Assembly (NCBI GenBank): GCA_008933995.1
Contig: WARS01000032.1
Location: forward strand, 62,001-126,000
Length of the DNA: 64,000 nt
Direction: 5' to 3'
Source: Datnioides undecimradiatus
Lineage: Eukaryota; Chordata; Actinopteri; Lobotiformes; Datnioididae
Both the position numbers and the translations under genes were made by a program. Below the pieces are notes generated by a model that ran no database searches, was not told where the DNA came from, and saw nothing but the letters and a program-made list of their open reading frames with translations. Positions within the stretch are counted from its first letter, which is position 1. Each line of letters begins with the position of its first letter. This document shows positions 37,560 through 55,600 of this stretch, piece after piece.

Positions 37560-38158
37560 TGGGATCTCAGCACCTGGATTTTAGGTTTGATGCTGCCACG
37601 TTATGGCCCTTATGTTCTTTACACCAAATTCTGTCTGTATTGGAGTGATGCAGCACAAATCAAGACTCATCAGAGGAAGCTACCTTTATCTATCTTCCTT
37701 TGTCCAATTTTGGTGAGGCCATGCCAATTGTAGCCACAGCTTCCTGTTCTTAGATGACCGATGTGGCACCCAGTGTTTTCTTTTGCTGCTGTAGCCACTC
37801 TTATTTGTTTGAGGTACGTTTGTCTTTCTATTATCGAACCGGTCTGGCCATTTTCCTCTGACCTTTGACATTCACAAGGCAATATTTCCTCTTTTTCAGA
37901 CTACTCTCATTGAAACCCTTGAGATGTTGTAAATGAAAATACCAATAGATTTCTCCTACTTTCTCAAGTACTCAAACCAGCCTGACACCATCAACTGAGT
38001 CATGTTCAAGATCCTTGAAATTGGCTTTTTCCCCCATTCTCATGCTTGGTTTGAATTTCAACAGTCTGTCTTCACTATGTCAACATGCCTAAATACACTG
38101 AGTCACTTCCAGGTGTTTGGCTGATTATATATTAGCAGTCGAAGTGGCTTGTGAGTGT
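37560..38158 (-). pseudogene. Fossil Tc1-like transposase with one transposon end
   Basis: The minus strand encodes a broken Tc1/mariner-type transposase. In 37,871-37,686 the string GYSSKRKHWVPHRSSKNRKL leads to QLAWPHQNWTKED, matching the family's GYSSRRPHRVPLLSAKNRKL...AHQNWT region. Just downstream SDES*FVLHHS matches SDESRF, which holds a catalytic Asp of the DDE triad. The arginine codon has become TGA at 37,662-37,660, consistent with CpG decay (CGA to TGA). Stops and a one-base shift separate the two blocks. The 5' end of the element is at about 38,140-38,158, where the plus strand reads GAAGTGGCTTGTGAGTGT, close to the family's terminal repeat. The C-terminal half and the other end are missing, so it is immobile. 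Confidence 0.8.
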
Positions 38159-38858
38159 GGCATTTTGACACAAAGGGAATCAATATTCCCTATACAGTAA
38201 AGGAACAGTGTTCACTTCACATAGGTCAATGACAAAGAGATAAAATCAACCCTGGGCTGCATAATCTTTTCCCTCCTTCCAAGGTTTATCAATAATACAT
38301 AGCACGGACCAGAATATTTCTTGTTTTTGCTAATACAGCTGTTTCCAGGTCATTAAAAGAATAGAGAAACATGATGCTGAAGAAGAGAACAGGGTGGATG
38401 TAGCCTTTCATATATTGCAATGAATTTCAACATTGTTCTGCCTCTGTACAGCTCAGTCAATGTCTGTGATCCAGTGAGTCCTGGATTTGAGAAATGCAGG
38501 TGTGAAAAGAACAGAAACTTCTCAAAAGAGAGAAAAAGTGGTTACTAATAGTTACTTTTGACTGGTTGTTGGATGGAAAAGAACAGAATCCATCGCTTTC
38601 CAATGCTTGTGTGAATTGACTTCAAGCTCTCAAGGGTCTATTCGTCCTCATTAAAGCATTTCATTTGTGATGGAAGAGAAGACAAAGCTGATAATCTTTA
38701 CAGCTGATTGATTGTTTGAGCCTCAGAGGTTAACTCTGCAGCAGATTGCTGAATTATAAAATGAAGATGGGGACAATATCCATGGAGGTAAGAAGCACTG
38801 GCAGAAAGGCTGTGTTTTAATTAATTAAGGTGAAATGTCTGATTGATTTGATTTTGTG

Positions 38859-38906
38859 CGTGTGTGTGTGTGTGTGCATGTGTGTGTGTGTGTGTGTGTG
38901 TGTGTA
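38859..38906. repeat. TG microsatellite, interrupted once
   Basis: Two TG runs separated by GCA, read directly. Confidence 0.9.
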
Positions 38907-40980
38907 CACTTCATGTTTACGCCAACATTATGTATTTTCACTTAGTGAGGATTTGTTCCAGTCATGAAAATGACTGATAATAATTTTGATACTACAGTAG
39001 TATTGCCTCATATAACTGCAAAACCACATAATGAAATGAAATTTTAAAAAGTCGTACTCAATGACAATTAGTCACCGAACAATTCACATTCAGTTTTTAA
39101 AAATATTCATTTAAAATGTCTGAAAAGGACTTAAACATGTACACAGTGGGATCCCTTAGTCAGCTGGTGGTGCACAGAGCAGGCTGCTCCTGATGTAAAG
39201 TTTGTGCCACTCCACCTGCTACGCCATCTGTGTGAAATACTCTGCTATGCTTAAAAAACTCCCAACAGTTTATGGTTAAAGCATATGATTTAGTCAACTG
39301 AGTATGAGGAGCAAAATGGTGTGTGCTTATTATTCATTTTAAGTGAGTCACCATTAAGCAAAAACAAAACCCCAGACCATCATCAGAGTTGCAGTAGTGA
39401 CATCAAGTGGCTAATGGGAAGAAATGACAAGGTTATGAAACGGGCCAGTAATGCCTCTTGATTAACTGATAATTGACAATAGCAGTAAAACTATATTTTA
39501 ATTTATAAAAGGGTTACGCTAATATTTAAAACAAAATTTATCAAAATTTGTTTGTATCTATGGATATTAACATGGAAACATTAATGAAATGAAATGGTTA
39601 CCTGAAACAGTTTTAACCCATGGGTTTGTTTACTGAAATATTTGACCTCTTTTTACAATGGAGGAGTTGCCTTTCTATACTAATCTTATTTCTCGTGTCA
39701 TCATTAGTTATCTACATGTGTGGCCTTGTATGAAAACTGATTTGTTGTTGAAGAAACAATGGTCAAAATTTTTCATTAGCATTTTCCATTAGTTGCTGGT
39801 GTTTCTCAATGTTCACAGCTCCACTTTTGTGATGCAGGTTTCTAAGGATAAGGTTATCGTTGAGGCTTTGAAATTACCTTGAAACATCTTTTGAAAGCTT
39901 GGGCTTTGGTAGAAGGTTGAATGGTATGAATATGCTGTTGTACTTTTTCTTTATTAAAATTTCAAATAAATACATGTATTTTTGTGGTTGTGGGGTTTTA
40001 GTAAAAATCATTGTTTCATTGTTTTCATTTGAAGAAAACTCTTCCTAGTAATAAATGACATATAAGAGGATGATGTCTAACTTCACCCGATCCTTCTTTT
40101 CTGGGTTGATGCATTGGCCTTTAAAAAGGATCATGTTCTTCCACAGCTGTTTTTACAGAGTAGTAATACCCTTCTGTAATCCATTTCAGTTTTATAATGT
40201 TCAAATATATTTTTCATGACACCGTATTGATATTTCCTTTGTAATTAAAAATTGCTCTTTGCAATTTTTTATTTCTTTCAACAATGTTGATTTAAAACTC
40301 TTTGATAACAGAGAGACAATGCTTTAAAAGTGGGTTATTACATTTTTCTTCTACAATCTTGATTTCTTCTAAAACGATTAAAGCAATTTGTTACAATCAG
40401 AATAAATGTCATAAAACACTACAGACACAACTTTTCTTTTGATTAACTATTGAATAACTGCAGCTGTTATTCCTGTATTCACCAGTGACTGATAATATGT
40501 ATCAGTGTTTTTTGTTGTTCCACGGATTGTATTTGTAGGGTAGTGTTTTCTTTTTCAGTGGATTTAGTTTTACGGTGTCCTAGCCTTGACGGAATCTTGA
40601 CATAACATGAAAATGAAACTCCCCTCTTTCCAGCTCCTAAGAACCACCAGAAATAAAGTTTTCAATTGTTTTAAGAATGATTTAAAATATATTTCTCTGT
40701 GACAAAACGTTCGTAGTTTCTCGTTTAATAAAATGAAGCACAACTCCAACAGTGACATCTAGCGTCCTTTGCACGCGCGCTGCAGGAATCTCTCACTCAG
40801 GTGGAATGCAGCCTTCGTGGACGCATTCAAATCAAATATTAATGTTTGTGTAGCCGTACCGGCCTTTACTCTATGTCACAGCATTGTAGCTTCTACATTA
40901 AGGTGCGTGTTGCTGTTCTTAGAAGCAGCACACAAAGAAGAAATAAAAGAAATGATAAATGAGTCCCGTCGCTGCGAAGG

Positions 40981-41206
40981 TGTAAGAGAATTATAACCGG
41001 ACGCGGCCCTCCAGTCCCTGGTCACATGCTCGTCAAGCTGGATCAGCTGACATCAGCCAGCTTCTCCTTTTGATGCTTCTTCTCCTCCATCGACTGATAG
41101 CGTTTCTCTCAACAGTCTTATTTCGTTGTCGTAGCTTCACTGGCGTCAGATTTTAAATTTGAGCCAAGGAGATCTCGCTGATCCAGCAGCTCAGACCGCC
41201 GGATAG
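40981..41206 (+). promoter_or_regulatory. atp6v0b promoter and 5' UTR
   Basis: A CpG-richer stretch directly before the atp6v0b start, with GGACGCGGCCC at about 40,999 and no TATA box, as usual for a housekeeping gene. E-boxes CACATG (about 41,022) and CAGCTG (about 41,045) are present. The exact transcription start cannot be read. Confidence 0.5.
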
Positions 41207-45447
<4,241 letters not shown>

Positions 45448-47775
45448 AAGATGCGTTCACAGGCTGGGAAGACAAAAAGACACTGCTGGAAAATAAGATG
45501 GATTATTGTGTAAATACATCGTAAATTATTTAAATGTCTCTATTTGCCTGGTATTGTTTTTAACCATCATTCATGCAAGAGTGGTACACTCAAAGCCCTG
45601 CTGTTGTGTCCAGAGAGGAGCATGAGTGTTGAGTAAGAGAACTGGGGGGAAAAAACACCCAGGTGCCGCCGTGTTGGGTAGCATTTTCTCACCTGAAGTA
45701 AATAACTGAACTTTCCAACAGTTCAGTTTGTACATGTTGTGAAGCATTTTCTTTTTTTTTTCTTACACCAGCTGCTCCTGAGAGCTGTGAAGACAACCTG
45801 CAGCCATACGAGTTGGGGCGTTTTCATGACATGACATTTTTTTTCAGACCTCTCTTGGATGAATGATGAGTTAAAAATTACACTAGAGTATTTGGAAATA
45901 TTTGTGTGTACGTGTGTGTGTATGCTGGACACGTGATTCTATTTTTTTCATTTTTCCTGTGAAGCATGATTGTGTTTACCATTGTGTTTATTACTGTAGC
46001 CTGGTCTGTCAGTTTTTTTTGTTCTGTTTTGTTTTTCTTTTTGTCACTGTTCTTTGCTTATAAGCAAGTGGTCCTTAATCCACGCTGTGGCTCGGATACA
46101 GTATTTTTGTCAGGCCTCCTGCTGTAGAAGTGACAGAGTATCTATGACGTTTTTAACTAGAGTACTGATCTGGAACCATTAGTAAGGTCACTAGACCAAT
46201 CGCTCTTTGGGAGGCCACACAGTGTCAGGTCACAGCAGTAGATCTGCTCTAAATATGTCATCCTGTCAGTCATTTTCTTACTTCCTAAAAATGGAACCTA
46301 TATGTCTCCATCTGAGCAAGCCTCCTGAAACCAGCTGTCAGCTATAACTTCTTCCATGCCCCCCCCCCCTTCCGTTGGCAAACTACTTTTCAGTAGTTTG
46401 TGAAGGATCAGTCGGACTTGATGGCTGATTGTTCAGTGTTGGTTGCGGATATGCAAAGTTGCTTTATTTTACAAGGCCCTTTGTCCAAAGTGCTGTGCAC
46501 AGAGCTCATTACAAGGCTTACAGTGACACACAGTTTACTTTAGCATGAAGCTTATTTTTAGGAACCCTTAAGTATGTCAGGGCACAAGTGAACAAAATCA
46601 AAATTTCTATCCTGTTTCAGGTCACTGTTCAAAATGATTATCCAAGAACATTTATTTTAGAGACCACCTCAGTTACTAGTATTACCTCACGCTCTATAGT
46701 AACTTAATATTTGCTGTAGCATCACCATCGTTGCAGAAGCGGCAAGATGATTTCGTATAGATCAGACCTCTGACTTTGATTTACATCTCACAGATGGTCT
46801 GTCTCCAAAACCTCTGTAAAATCTGTTGACTCCATTACAATCAAACATCATTATAACTCTTTAACCTTTTAAACAGTCTTATTTAACACAAAAATGTTGC
46901 TTTCTACAGTTCAAACTTTACTTTTTTATATTAAACTGTCTTGAATGTTGATCTTAACATGCTCCAGTTTGTGTTCCCAAAATTATTTTCTAACATTCCT
47001 TAAAGAAGCTTAACGCGTATTTTAAAGCTTAGTCTTGTGTTTTTTGGGTAGAGTGCAATTTGAATGACAAAATTAGACTCCTGCTATATCACAACAAAGC
47101 CATCATTAAGTCTTTGTCATCACAGCTTGTACTTTTTTATCAGCTGGTTGCCATGCAGCGTTTCAGCTGTCTCTTATTGATGCTGACTCGTAAATCTGGG
47201 TAAACAGATTATTTCTCTGAACCGTGGGCTGCCAGCTGACAGAGGAATCAAGTTGATGCTGGCACTGGATGCAAAATGCTTGAGTGGAAGCACATTTTGT
47301 TGACACTTTTTTGTTCTTGATGCGTCATTCCACAAGTTAAGATGACAGACCATGGCTAATTGTGAATCATCTCAAGTCTTTCCTGTAATTCTTCCTGCAA
47401 CTCTCTCTCGTGGAGGTTTGATTGAGTATAAACAGTGAATCTTTACATTTGGAAACTGGATTGTCTCTAATGCATCCAGACCTGACCTCCCAAAGGTGTC
47501 TAGACCACAAGATCGTCTTTGCCCTTATGGTTCCTCCTGGTTTTGCAATTAAACCAAGACGAAACATGCAGATTCCTTTGGTGATCCAGGCCCTCTACCA
47601 AACTCCCAGGCTTTCAGTGGCTGTAGTTGGTACCGTGTGTGCATTATGTTGATGTGATGGTGATCAGAGAATAACTCATTGTTTTTGACATTGTGTATTA
47701 TAATAATAATAAAACACAGATTGTCCTTCTGGCTTCATAAATGTCCTTGAGAAAATAAAATCATCCAATCAACAT
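45448..47775 (+). other. Probable atp6v0b 3' UTR and downstream sequence
   Basis: No AATAAA was seen soon after the stop. AATAAA hexamers occur at about 47,708 and 47,754, with ATTAAA near 46,930, so the 3' UTR may be about 2.3 kb. A C-run lies near 46,362. Open frames here show no protein similarity. A shorter transcript using a variant signal is possible. Confidence 0.4.
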
Positions 47776-49140
47776 CTTGGAATTTGTTTAAGTTTTATAT
47801 CCATAGCCATGTTGAGGTTTTGTCAATACTAAAGCAATAACGAAGTGACCTGAACAGTGATCTCTGAAATGTGAGCCGCAAGTGACCTGGGTCATCTACA
47901 CTCCTCTTGCTTCCTGCAGTGTTTACTTGTTTCCACTAGATGGAGCAGAAAACCACAACATCTGTCCTGATCAGACTACAGCTTTACATACTGAAAACTC
48001 AGTCGAGGCTCATAGATCTCATTAGGTTTAACATAATAGTCATTGGTGCGGCTATTAACCTCGATTTTAGAGCAGTATAGGCTAAAACAGCATAGCGTTA
48101 GTGCAGAATTATTAAAATTGTATCTATCTGAAAATGTTCATTATGCTTCTAACCACATTAATTTCCCTTTGCAGTTTACTGCAGAAGATCTCGTAATATC
48201 CAGTAATTAGAACCACATTTGTGAATTTGATTGTGATGCCAGATGTTTCAGAACCATTTACATTAGTGCAAAATGACTAATGGCTTATTTCCATTTTAAA
48301 GAGACCATTCAAAACAATTGACTTAATCGAAAATGTTTGTCATTTAATATCTACCAAAGAAAGTCAATAAACAAAAAGACTAATGGTGTCAACCACAACC
48401 CTAAAATGAATCTGTTGACTGAATAAGGAAGGGCAGCTCTGCAATCTGTTACAGCAAACCTTTTTAAATATGGTCATTAAAGCTTAAAAGGCAAACATCT
48501 GTTTATTCACCTCTGTTTTAGTTCAGTTTCTGTATGTTATTAGTTTATTTGCTGTTCTTTAAATTTGTAATGCATTTGGCCCCAAGAAGGATCACTGTAT
48601 TAATGTGTAATGCTTCTTAAACCCAGTAAAATAATGTGAAAACAACAGTCAAAAATCATCTACGAGGTAATTTTGCATTGAAATTAAACTATAAGAAACA
48701 TTTAGCAATGCAATGATAAATAAATGGGAAAAAGTATATATGTTGAACCTTATGACCAGTCACTCAGTTCAGTTAAAATGAACAAGTAGGAAAAGTCAGA
48801 AAATGTTTAAAATGTTTCCATTTAAGAAAAAAAGAAAGGACATATATTATGTAATGCCAGTCATTTAATATATGGCATCCAAACTTATAATAAAAACACA
48901 TGCCATCTGATCATAAACAAACACTGTAAGGTAAAAATGGCATGGTTTCCGTTTATTTAGTCATTTTTTAATTTACCACTGCCCTATGAAACACATCTGT
49001 TCTGAAATTACAACGTAAATAAACCGTATGATTAGTATTTAAAACTAACATTATGGTCTCCCTGCGTGTTCGTGTGTGGATTACTGAGAAAAGTAGGTTA
49101 TGAAATGACCAACTTCCCTTGTATCAGATGACCAGAATAA
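47776..49140. other. Intergenic AT-rich sequence
   Basis: No gene or recognised repeat seen between the last poly(A) signal of atp6v0b and the CpG-richer block at 49.15 kb. Confidence 0.5.
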
Positions 49141-49149
49141 AAGGCAGTG

Positions 49150-49634
49150 AGCGTTTCTGGCCCATCCGGGTTTCCGTAGGCAGCAGGAGCGAAGGGACCT
49201 GCTCGCTGCCTCAGCCTGAGAGCATCTTTTTCTTTGCCTTCTTATCATCCTCACCAAAACACAGCGGGATGACGGAAAATCATGAGGATAGCGGCTCTGT
49301 ACTCGCCGGTTTGCGGTAGAATATCGAGAAGGGTTGCGTTAGCCGCTTGGCTAGCGTTATGCTACACAACATGAGGCTTTTTGTCCCCTCATGATGAGAA
49401 GCACACAATATAGCCTGTCTGTGGAAAGGAGAAGAATATAGTTATCCCTACTAGCAGAGCGAGCTGGGCTGAGTCTCCAGCTTTTAGTGCTTTTTATTTT
49501 CTTTTACCACATTTTTGGCAACAAAAATGCTCACTGACAGTTTTGCATTTTAATCTTTCCCTCGACTGAATGAAATTAGTGGTGCTCCAGAGGAGAAGAT
49601 GCACAGATAGAAGTGCTCGCTTGACAACATCAAG
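49150..49634 (+). other. Putative first (5' UTR) exon and promoter of a downstream plus-strand gene
   Basis: A locally CpG-richer block (about 49,150-49,330) contains ETS-like motifs (TTTCCG, ACGGAAA) and no TATA box. It is followed by a strong donor, CATCAAG|GTAGGT, at 49,634. Open frames are short. Together these look like a housekeeping-type promoter with a non-coding first exon. No coding continuation is visible before 64 kb, implying a first intron longer than 14 kb. In human the gene after ATP6V0B on the same strand is B4GALT2, which is the best but unproven candidate. The 5' limit is approximate. Confidence 0.4.
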
Positions 49635-52602
49635 GTAGGTGCTCTGTCTCTTTCTGCTTCCTGGGACGCATTGTTTCATTCAGCATCGCGTGCACGCTTT
49701 CCTTTGTTTCCATCTTTCCTCCACACATTTATCCAGCAATCTTCTGCTTTTTTCTTGTAGTTAATCTATGGATATTTTGGGATTATGATCGCACGCGCTG
49801 CCCCCTACCCCTCTTTTGTTATCATGCCCATTTCCACAAACTAGCAGCAGCTTTACACCCGCCATACTAGGCTTCACTCAGCCTCCCTGCACTGTTCTAC
49901 AGTAAATGAACCATCCCAGCATACAGTCTGCTGAGAGGAATATTCAACCAGTCATATAGGTTCAAGCCTATGGAGCCTTTAAAGCTCAAAAAAATCCTCT
50001 TTTCTTCACTACAGCTGTTTGAAATTGCCCGCACAGTCTCAGGGCTACAGCATCTCTTGTCTTATGGTTTGGTCACACTAAGAGCAAAGGGTACCAGTGT
50101 GCGCAGCCAGTGTTACACTGGGGAAATGAGAGAGAAAGAGGAAGAAGAGAGGGCGGAGGGGGCTTCCTCATCATGATGCTTAACCTAACCAGGCATTTAC
50201 ACAGAAGCTCTGTACCTAGACCATAATCCAATCTGACATCTCTCTCATTTATGACACAGTATCTCTTTAGGGCTACTGCTATAGAGGCTATAGAAGCAAG
50301 TGGACTGGAACTCCCTCTCTGCTCTAAGTCACGGCCTTTGGTGTAGTGAGTTTCATCCAGTTTAAATGTCCCTTTTGATGTGGCACTGTAGAGATGAGTC
50401 AATGTTGATGTTGTAAATCCATGTATTATATTTTGTTGGGCACTTCTAAGTGAATTTTGAATCTTAGGTCAGTGTGAGTGCAATGTGTGTCCTTTTATTT
50501 ATAGTGGAAGAGTTGCTCAGGAGCTGAAAGTTAGGCCACATACCTAAAGGAGTATGGCTACAAAAAACCCAATGTATTTTCACTATTGATAACTCCATAT
50601 TCAACCATAAAGTGATTGTTTTGTTCAACAGACCATCTAAAATGTCATTATTTTCATTTTATTGTTACATAAGACAGGAGAAAATCAGAAAATACTATTT
50701 AGACCTATTTAGGAATTATTAATATTTCAAAATGGCCCAAACAGCCGGTTATTTAGTTAGTCAGTCGACTACACTCCGTACACACTTTAACAACACACAA
50801 CAATCATTTGATAAACTCAGGGAGTGGGGAAATAACCATCAGGTATTTATGTCTAAACTGTACATACTCTGTGTATCTCGTGTGTCAATACAGCCCGGGA
50901 GACAATTGTCCGTCTTGTTCAAACAGTCCCTACTCACGGACCAGTTACCTGCTTGCTCTGGAGCTTTTGACTGTATCACAATGTCCTTACCTCTAGGATG
51001 CGTCTGCTCAGTCACTGTGCGTTGATGGACCTTTTTCACTAAAGACGTTTCGACACGTCAAAGCAGGAAAAGCGCAGGTGTAGCCAATAAAACAAATGAT
51101 GGCTGAAATCCCTTTAGCTGCTTGAGTTTCAGCTCGCAGGTATAATGGCTCGGTGACTTACTGAGATGATTGAACAGAACACAGACATTGTTAATGTTAT
51201 TGGTAACAGATGAGCTTTTCTTGCTTATGACAAAACAAAATGTCTGCTGTGACAAAATGCCCATTGAGTGGATTTTATTGACTGTGTGATGCGGCTAAAA
51301 GCCCCAGAAGAAGCAGGTACGTGGACCTTGAGTTGGCTCTGTTTTTAGTATCAGTAGACCGAAGCACATATCTCGGTCTAGTTGAGTTCACTTGTGTGCA
51401 GCTATGTTGCAGAAACATCTTTCAGCCATCTGCTGTGAAAACCTGCGTTATCTCTGACTTGACTCGAGGCTGATCAGATAGCAGAGAGGTGGTTATGGCA
51501 TCAGGCTGTCTAATTACAGGTGGCAGAGTGGTGTTGTATTATCTTATTTATTTATTTATTTATTCTATTGTGTGCCTGTGTGTGGTGAAGGATCTCCCTG
51601 TTTTCTGTGTTTTCTGTAAAAATAAGAACTTACTTCTGTTGTACATGCTCTGTTGAAGTCGTCTTTGTGAAATGTATCAGCCTGATTCTCATGAAGATTA
51701 CTAAATTAATATAATAATATATTAATATAAGTCTGTCCTAAAGTATTAATATGTTGCCAGAGGACAATTGTGAGGCTCTCAGAAAGTCAACTTAGCATCA
51801 TTAACTGTCACCTAATATATTAAAATTCAAATTCTTTGTAAATGTAGGTATGACTTTCAATGATCTGTAATTTGAGGTAGGCTATATATATATTTTTTTT
51901 TTGTAAAATGTAATTTAAACTTTCACAGTTTGCATGATTAGTCACCAGCATTTTGGTCAGGTGTCAGATTGGTCGTTAAGTTATAATAGAGAGCTGACAA
52001 AAGCTTTGTCAATTAGCCAATCAGAAGTTAACAGTTACTTTATATTATTTAGCAGCAACTTATCCCAGGGTAAGAATGAGCATATTTCGTGGAAATGTTT
52101 TAACTGATTATGAATCAAGAGGAGCTGGAACTGACTAGAAATGTCTTTTTATGTGTGCAAAGTTTTAACCAGAGGCTTTTAGCAGTGATATTTTATAGTA
52201 AAGCTAAATCTTCTGTGCTGTGATCTCTCACTGAGGGTTAATATATCTTTATGAAAACTCTGGACAGCCTTTAAAAATGTTTTTTTAAGCCAAAATTGGC
52301 CTCCTGTGCGCGGTCGCTTGGTTGACTGCGGCACATTGTGTCGGTTTTACAATACGGATCTGGTTTGCGTAGGTACTACGATCAGTCACTTTGTGTTCAG
52401 TCCTGCGTGGAGCAAAGTACTGCTGTGGATGAACTTGATTCCACCTTTCATGAAGCTCAGTGAAGTAAAGAGGCGAAGAGCAAACAGCACGTTTCACATT
52501 GGTTTCCTCAGGTTCGCCCATTCTCCTCACCTTGCCGGTCCTGACAGCACAGATTCTTCTGATCGCTCTTTCGTGTTGGGGTTTGTTGTCATGGGAACTG
52601 TC

Positions 52603-52634
<32 letters not shown>

Positions 52635-52639
52635 TGTGT
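52603..52639. repeat. TG microsatellite
   Basis: TG run with one TA interruption, read directly. Confidence 0.9.
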
Positions 52640-55600
52640 ATAAGTGTTTTTTGTTGTCTACATCTGTTCACTTTTTCTTTTTCTTTAGATTCTGAAGTTA
52701 AGGTCGAACCACCGGCTTCATTTCATTACTGCAGGATTCTACTCTACTCTCTACTATTTAGAGATGTCCTGAACAGGTCTGAAGTATCGGTGCCAATACG
52801 AGGATAATTTAACGGCTCTGTACCAGCTGAACTGAAGCTGATCACTTTATTTATTTGCTTGTCCACCTCAGATTGTCTTCTCCTTAGCTAGTCTTGTCAC
52901 GTCTTTTTGTAAGTTGCATTCTCTCTCTTTATCTTTCATTTCATATCAATTATTTAAGTTTGCAAATGCAATGTAGCTTGTGAAAAATAAGGTGTGTCAG
53001 ATAAAGTACTGTACCAGTATTTCAATGGGTCAGACACATCAATCATGTAATTCAGTCAAACACTTGAGTAATCCAATCACATGCTGTCTCAGCAGATATC
53101 AGAAAACTTTTATTCTATTTCATTCTATCTATCAGGAGGAGACCATGTATACTTTCACTATTGTTATTGATTCATACAGTAGGGTGTAGTGGACACTTGT
53201 GAGTCAGCAGTCTAGCCCTGTGAGATGCCATAACTATGAGATGCATCCATAACCTAAAACATGCCTGGTTTTGAGTCCATCTCTCGTTGCACCTCTCTTA
53301 TGTCCCCACTACTGCCTTCTAGAGGCACAAAAGGCTCCCCGTCCTCATGGAGAGACAGTGCTGTTCAAAGAAACATTTTGACTGGTTGTCTGGGAACATC
53401 ACTGCGGTAACAGTACTCCAGGAAGTTGCCAGTGCTGGGTCAAAGAAACACATCTTTCACATAACCCCTCCAAAAACCACATGTCGGTGTTAGCATGCAA
53501 GTTGACGTTAGTCAGCTAAAACCACAATCGATCGATAGATTAATCAAAGTTTATCTGCCATATGTAATCACAGTGAAATATAGAGTCAATTGTTGGATGG
53601 CGCTGTCGCTCTCCAGCAGCTTTGTGTTAGACTCATCAGTACCGTTAGCCTCGGTGTTGTGGTGGTTACTGGTCATTTGTTGATCGTACTCCATTTCTAG
53701 GCGGATGGAACCAAACAGAAGCCAGGCTGCATCCTTTGGATATTCCCAACTGTAATAGGAAAGTCTCTTTTTAAAGTTATCTTACAGTCAACTCACCCAC
53801 TGGCATCACTAAGCAATTAACACCTGTAAATTGCTCATTGTTGCGAACAGCATCCTTAATACGCTACGTCCTGACAGGAGATTTCTCATCACTCCTTCAT
53901 TACAGGGCAGTCAAAATCCTCAATATTCAAATTTTAAAACGAGAGAGCACCCCTCGCCGTTATAGCTTATCCTTAGTTCCTGCTTCAGTCTATTTTTCTA
54001 ATCAACATGACCACAGATACACGTTATTTTCTTTCTTACTCACTCCAACTATTCACTTAATAGAGTTGGTAAAGAAATAACATTGAAGGACACAGGTTGA
54101 TTAACCCGACAGCCATTGAAAGCATAATTGGACAGTAGTGGCCTTAAGCCTAATGTCCCAATGATGTATTAAGGAAAAAAAGGGGGGGGGGGAAGACGCT
54201 CATTTAAATAAACTGTCTTTAAAACCCCCTCACCAAATCCTCATCTCACTCCCTCTACGCACAATCCTTCTCCCAGTGAAGCCTTCCTTCCGCTGAAGCA
54301 CTTCATTTATTTCTTTGCTCTGCTGCCAAATGAGCAGCTGGATCAGAGAGAGAGAGAGAGGCAGCAAGACATAGAGAAAGAGGACAGAGAGAGAAAGTGA
54401 TGATGATGTTTCCACTGTAGTCTATGGATCTGTGTAGCTACAGACAGGACTTTGTTGTATTTGCATAAGGCGAGTGCAGTCTGCATGCTGAGAAACAGCA
54501 GACTAACACTGGAGGAGAATTCCTCGAATAGCTTTCAGTATCCGACTTAACACGAACACTCTCTCGGTGTCGGGAGTGCCATGAAATACCTTTTAGTGCC
54601 GCGATGTCTCGTTTATTTTCGTCTGTTTCTTGTCAGTTTTGTCTGGGTAAACAAATTTGCAGGGGGAAAGAAAAACACGCAAGAGTGCGAGACCTTTAAA
54701 ACCAAGCAAGGTGCTCTTGCTTCGATGAGAGAAAGCAGGAAAAGAGAAGAGCAGAAGAAGCAATGTGATATCAGACTTTTAAACAGTGCAACCTCCTTCA
54801 GATCAGAGACAGCTGAGAGGCAATTTAATATCCGCATGGGCAGAGCTGATTCGAGAAGGGCTGAGCAAAAGAGAACACTGGAGTTTTGTTCTGATTAGGT
54901 TTGCTTTTACTCTCTTTCAAATTTGCCCTTTTCTTTTCCGCTCCTGTTCTGTTTTCACCCTCAACGTCTCTGTAGCTGCAGTAAAAGTCCACTGGCTTTG
55001 CAAGGTATCATTTATCTGTCATAATAATGAGATGGGACAATACAGACCAATCCCCCTGTTCAATATTCCTTTACATAAGAAACACTGAATAGTTTCTCCA
55101 TGGTGTGATTTCACATACTTATGAATCTTGTCATTTCCACTGACAGGTCTAGTGCCACGTAACTCTGATTTTGTGAAACATCGCAGTGTACAGTACATGC
55201 CATGACCCACTGTGGGAAAATAAAGTCATGGTTATTAAATATGGAGAGATTTCAGACAGACATAACAGAGGGTCACATTTTAACATTTTTAGCGATGCTG
55301 GTGGCAATATTGGCACCAGGAATAACGGTGTTCACCTGCTGACTCTAGTCACTCTGCCTTTTCTTCAGGCGCCATGATGAGGTTCACATTTATGTTTTCT
55401 TTGTAAAAAGCTCTTTCAACTTTTGAATGGATAACAATGAAATTTGCCGCCGACACTCATGTTCCCCTCAAGATGAATTGTAGTGAGTTTGGTGACCTTG
55501 TGCGTTTTCATCTTTGTCAAAAATTGAATTCGTGCCGTACTTTTGTGTATGACCACCACATACTATTTAAAACAAGTGCCATTCCCATCAGCCTCGGCTG

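Larger units (their letters stand above)
23400..40980. other. Spacer between the divergent genes
   Basis: About 17.6 kb between the candidate kiss2r promoter and the atp6v0b promoter. I found no coding exon with recognisable similarity. Contents that can be named are listed separately: minisatellite and LINE-like tail near 27.6 kb, a diverged tandem pair at 32.5 kb, a dispersed repeat at 36.5 kb, a Tc1 fossil at 37.6-38.2 kb and a TG microsatellite at 38.86 kb. Enhancers for either gene may lie here but cannot be read from sequence alone. Confidence 0.5.

Noticed and set aside
40769-40996. 75-codon plus-strand frame just upstream of atp6v0b
   Set aside because: Lies in promoter DNA, has no similarity to known proteins and is not in frame with atp6v0b.
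50732-51025. 97-codon plus-strand frame
   Set aside because: No recognisable domain, biased only by chance; considered as an alternative exon but lacks good flanking splice sites for the whole frame.
52306-52695. Overlapping 129- and 128-codon frames on opposite strands
   Set aside because: Extended by the TG microsatellite (Cys-Val and Thr-His runs); no conserved motif. Probably chance.
54581-54898. 105-codon plus-strand frame with a hydrophobic start
   Set aside because: The start resembles a membrane segment, but the rest is low complexity and no family or splice context supports it.
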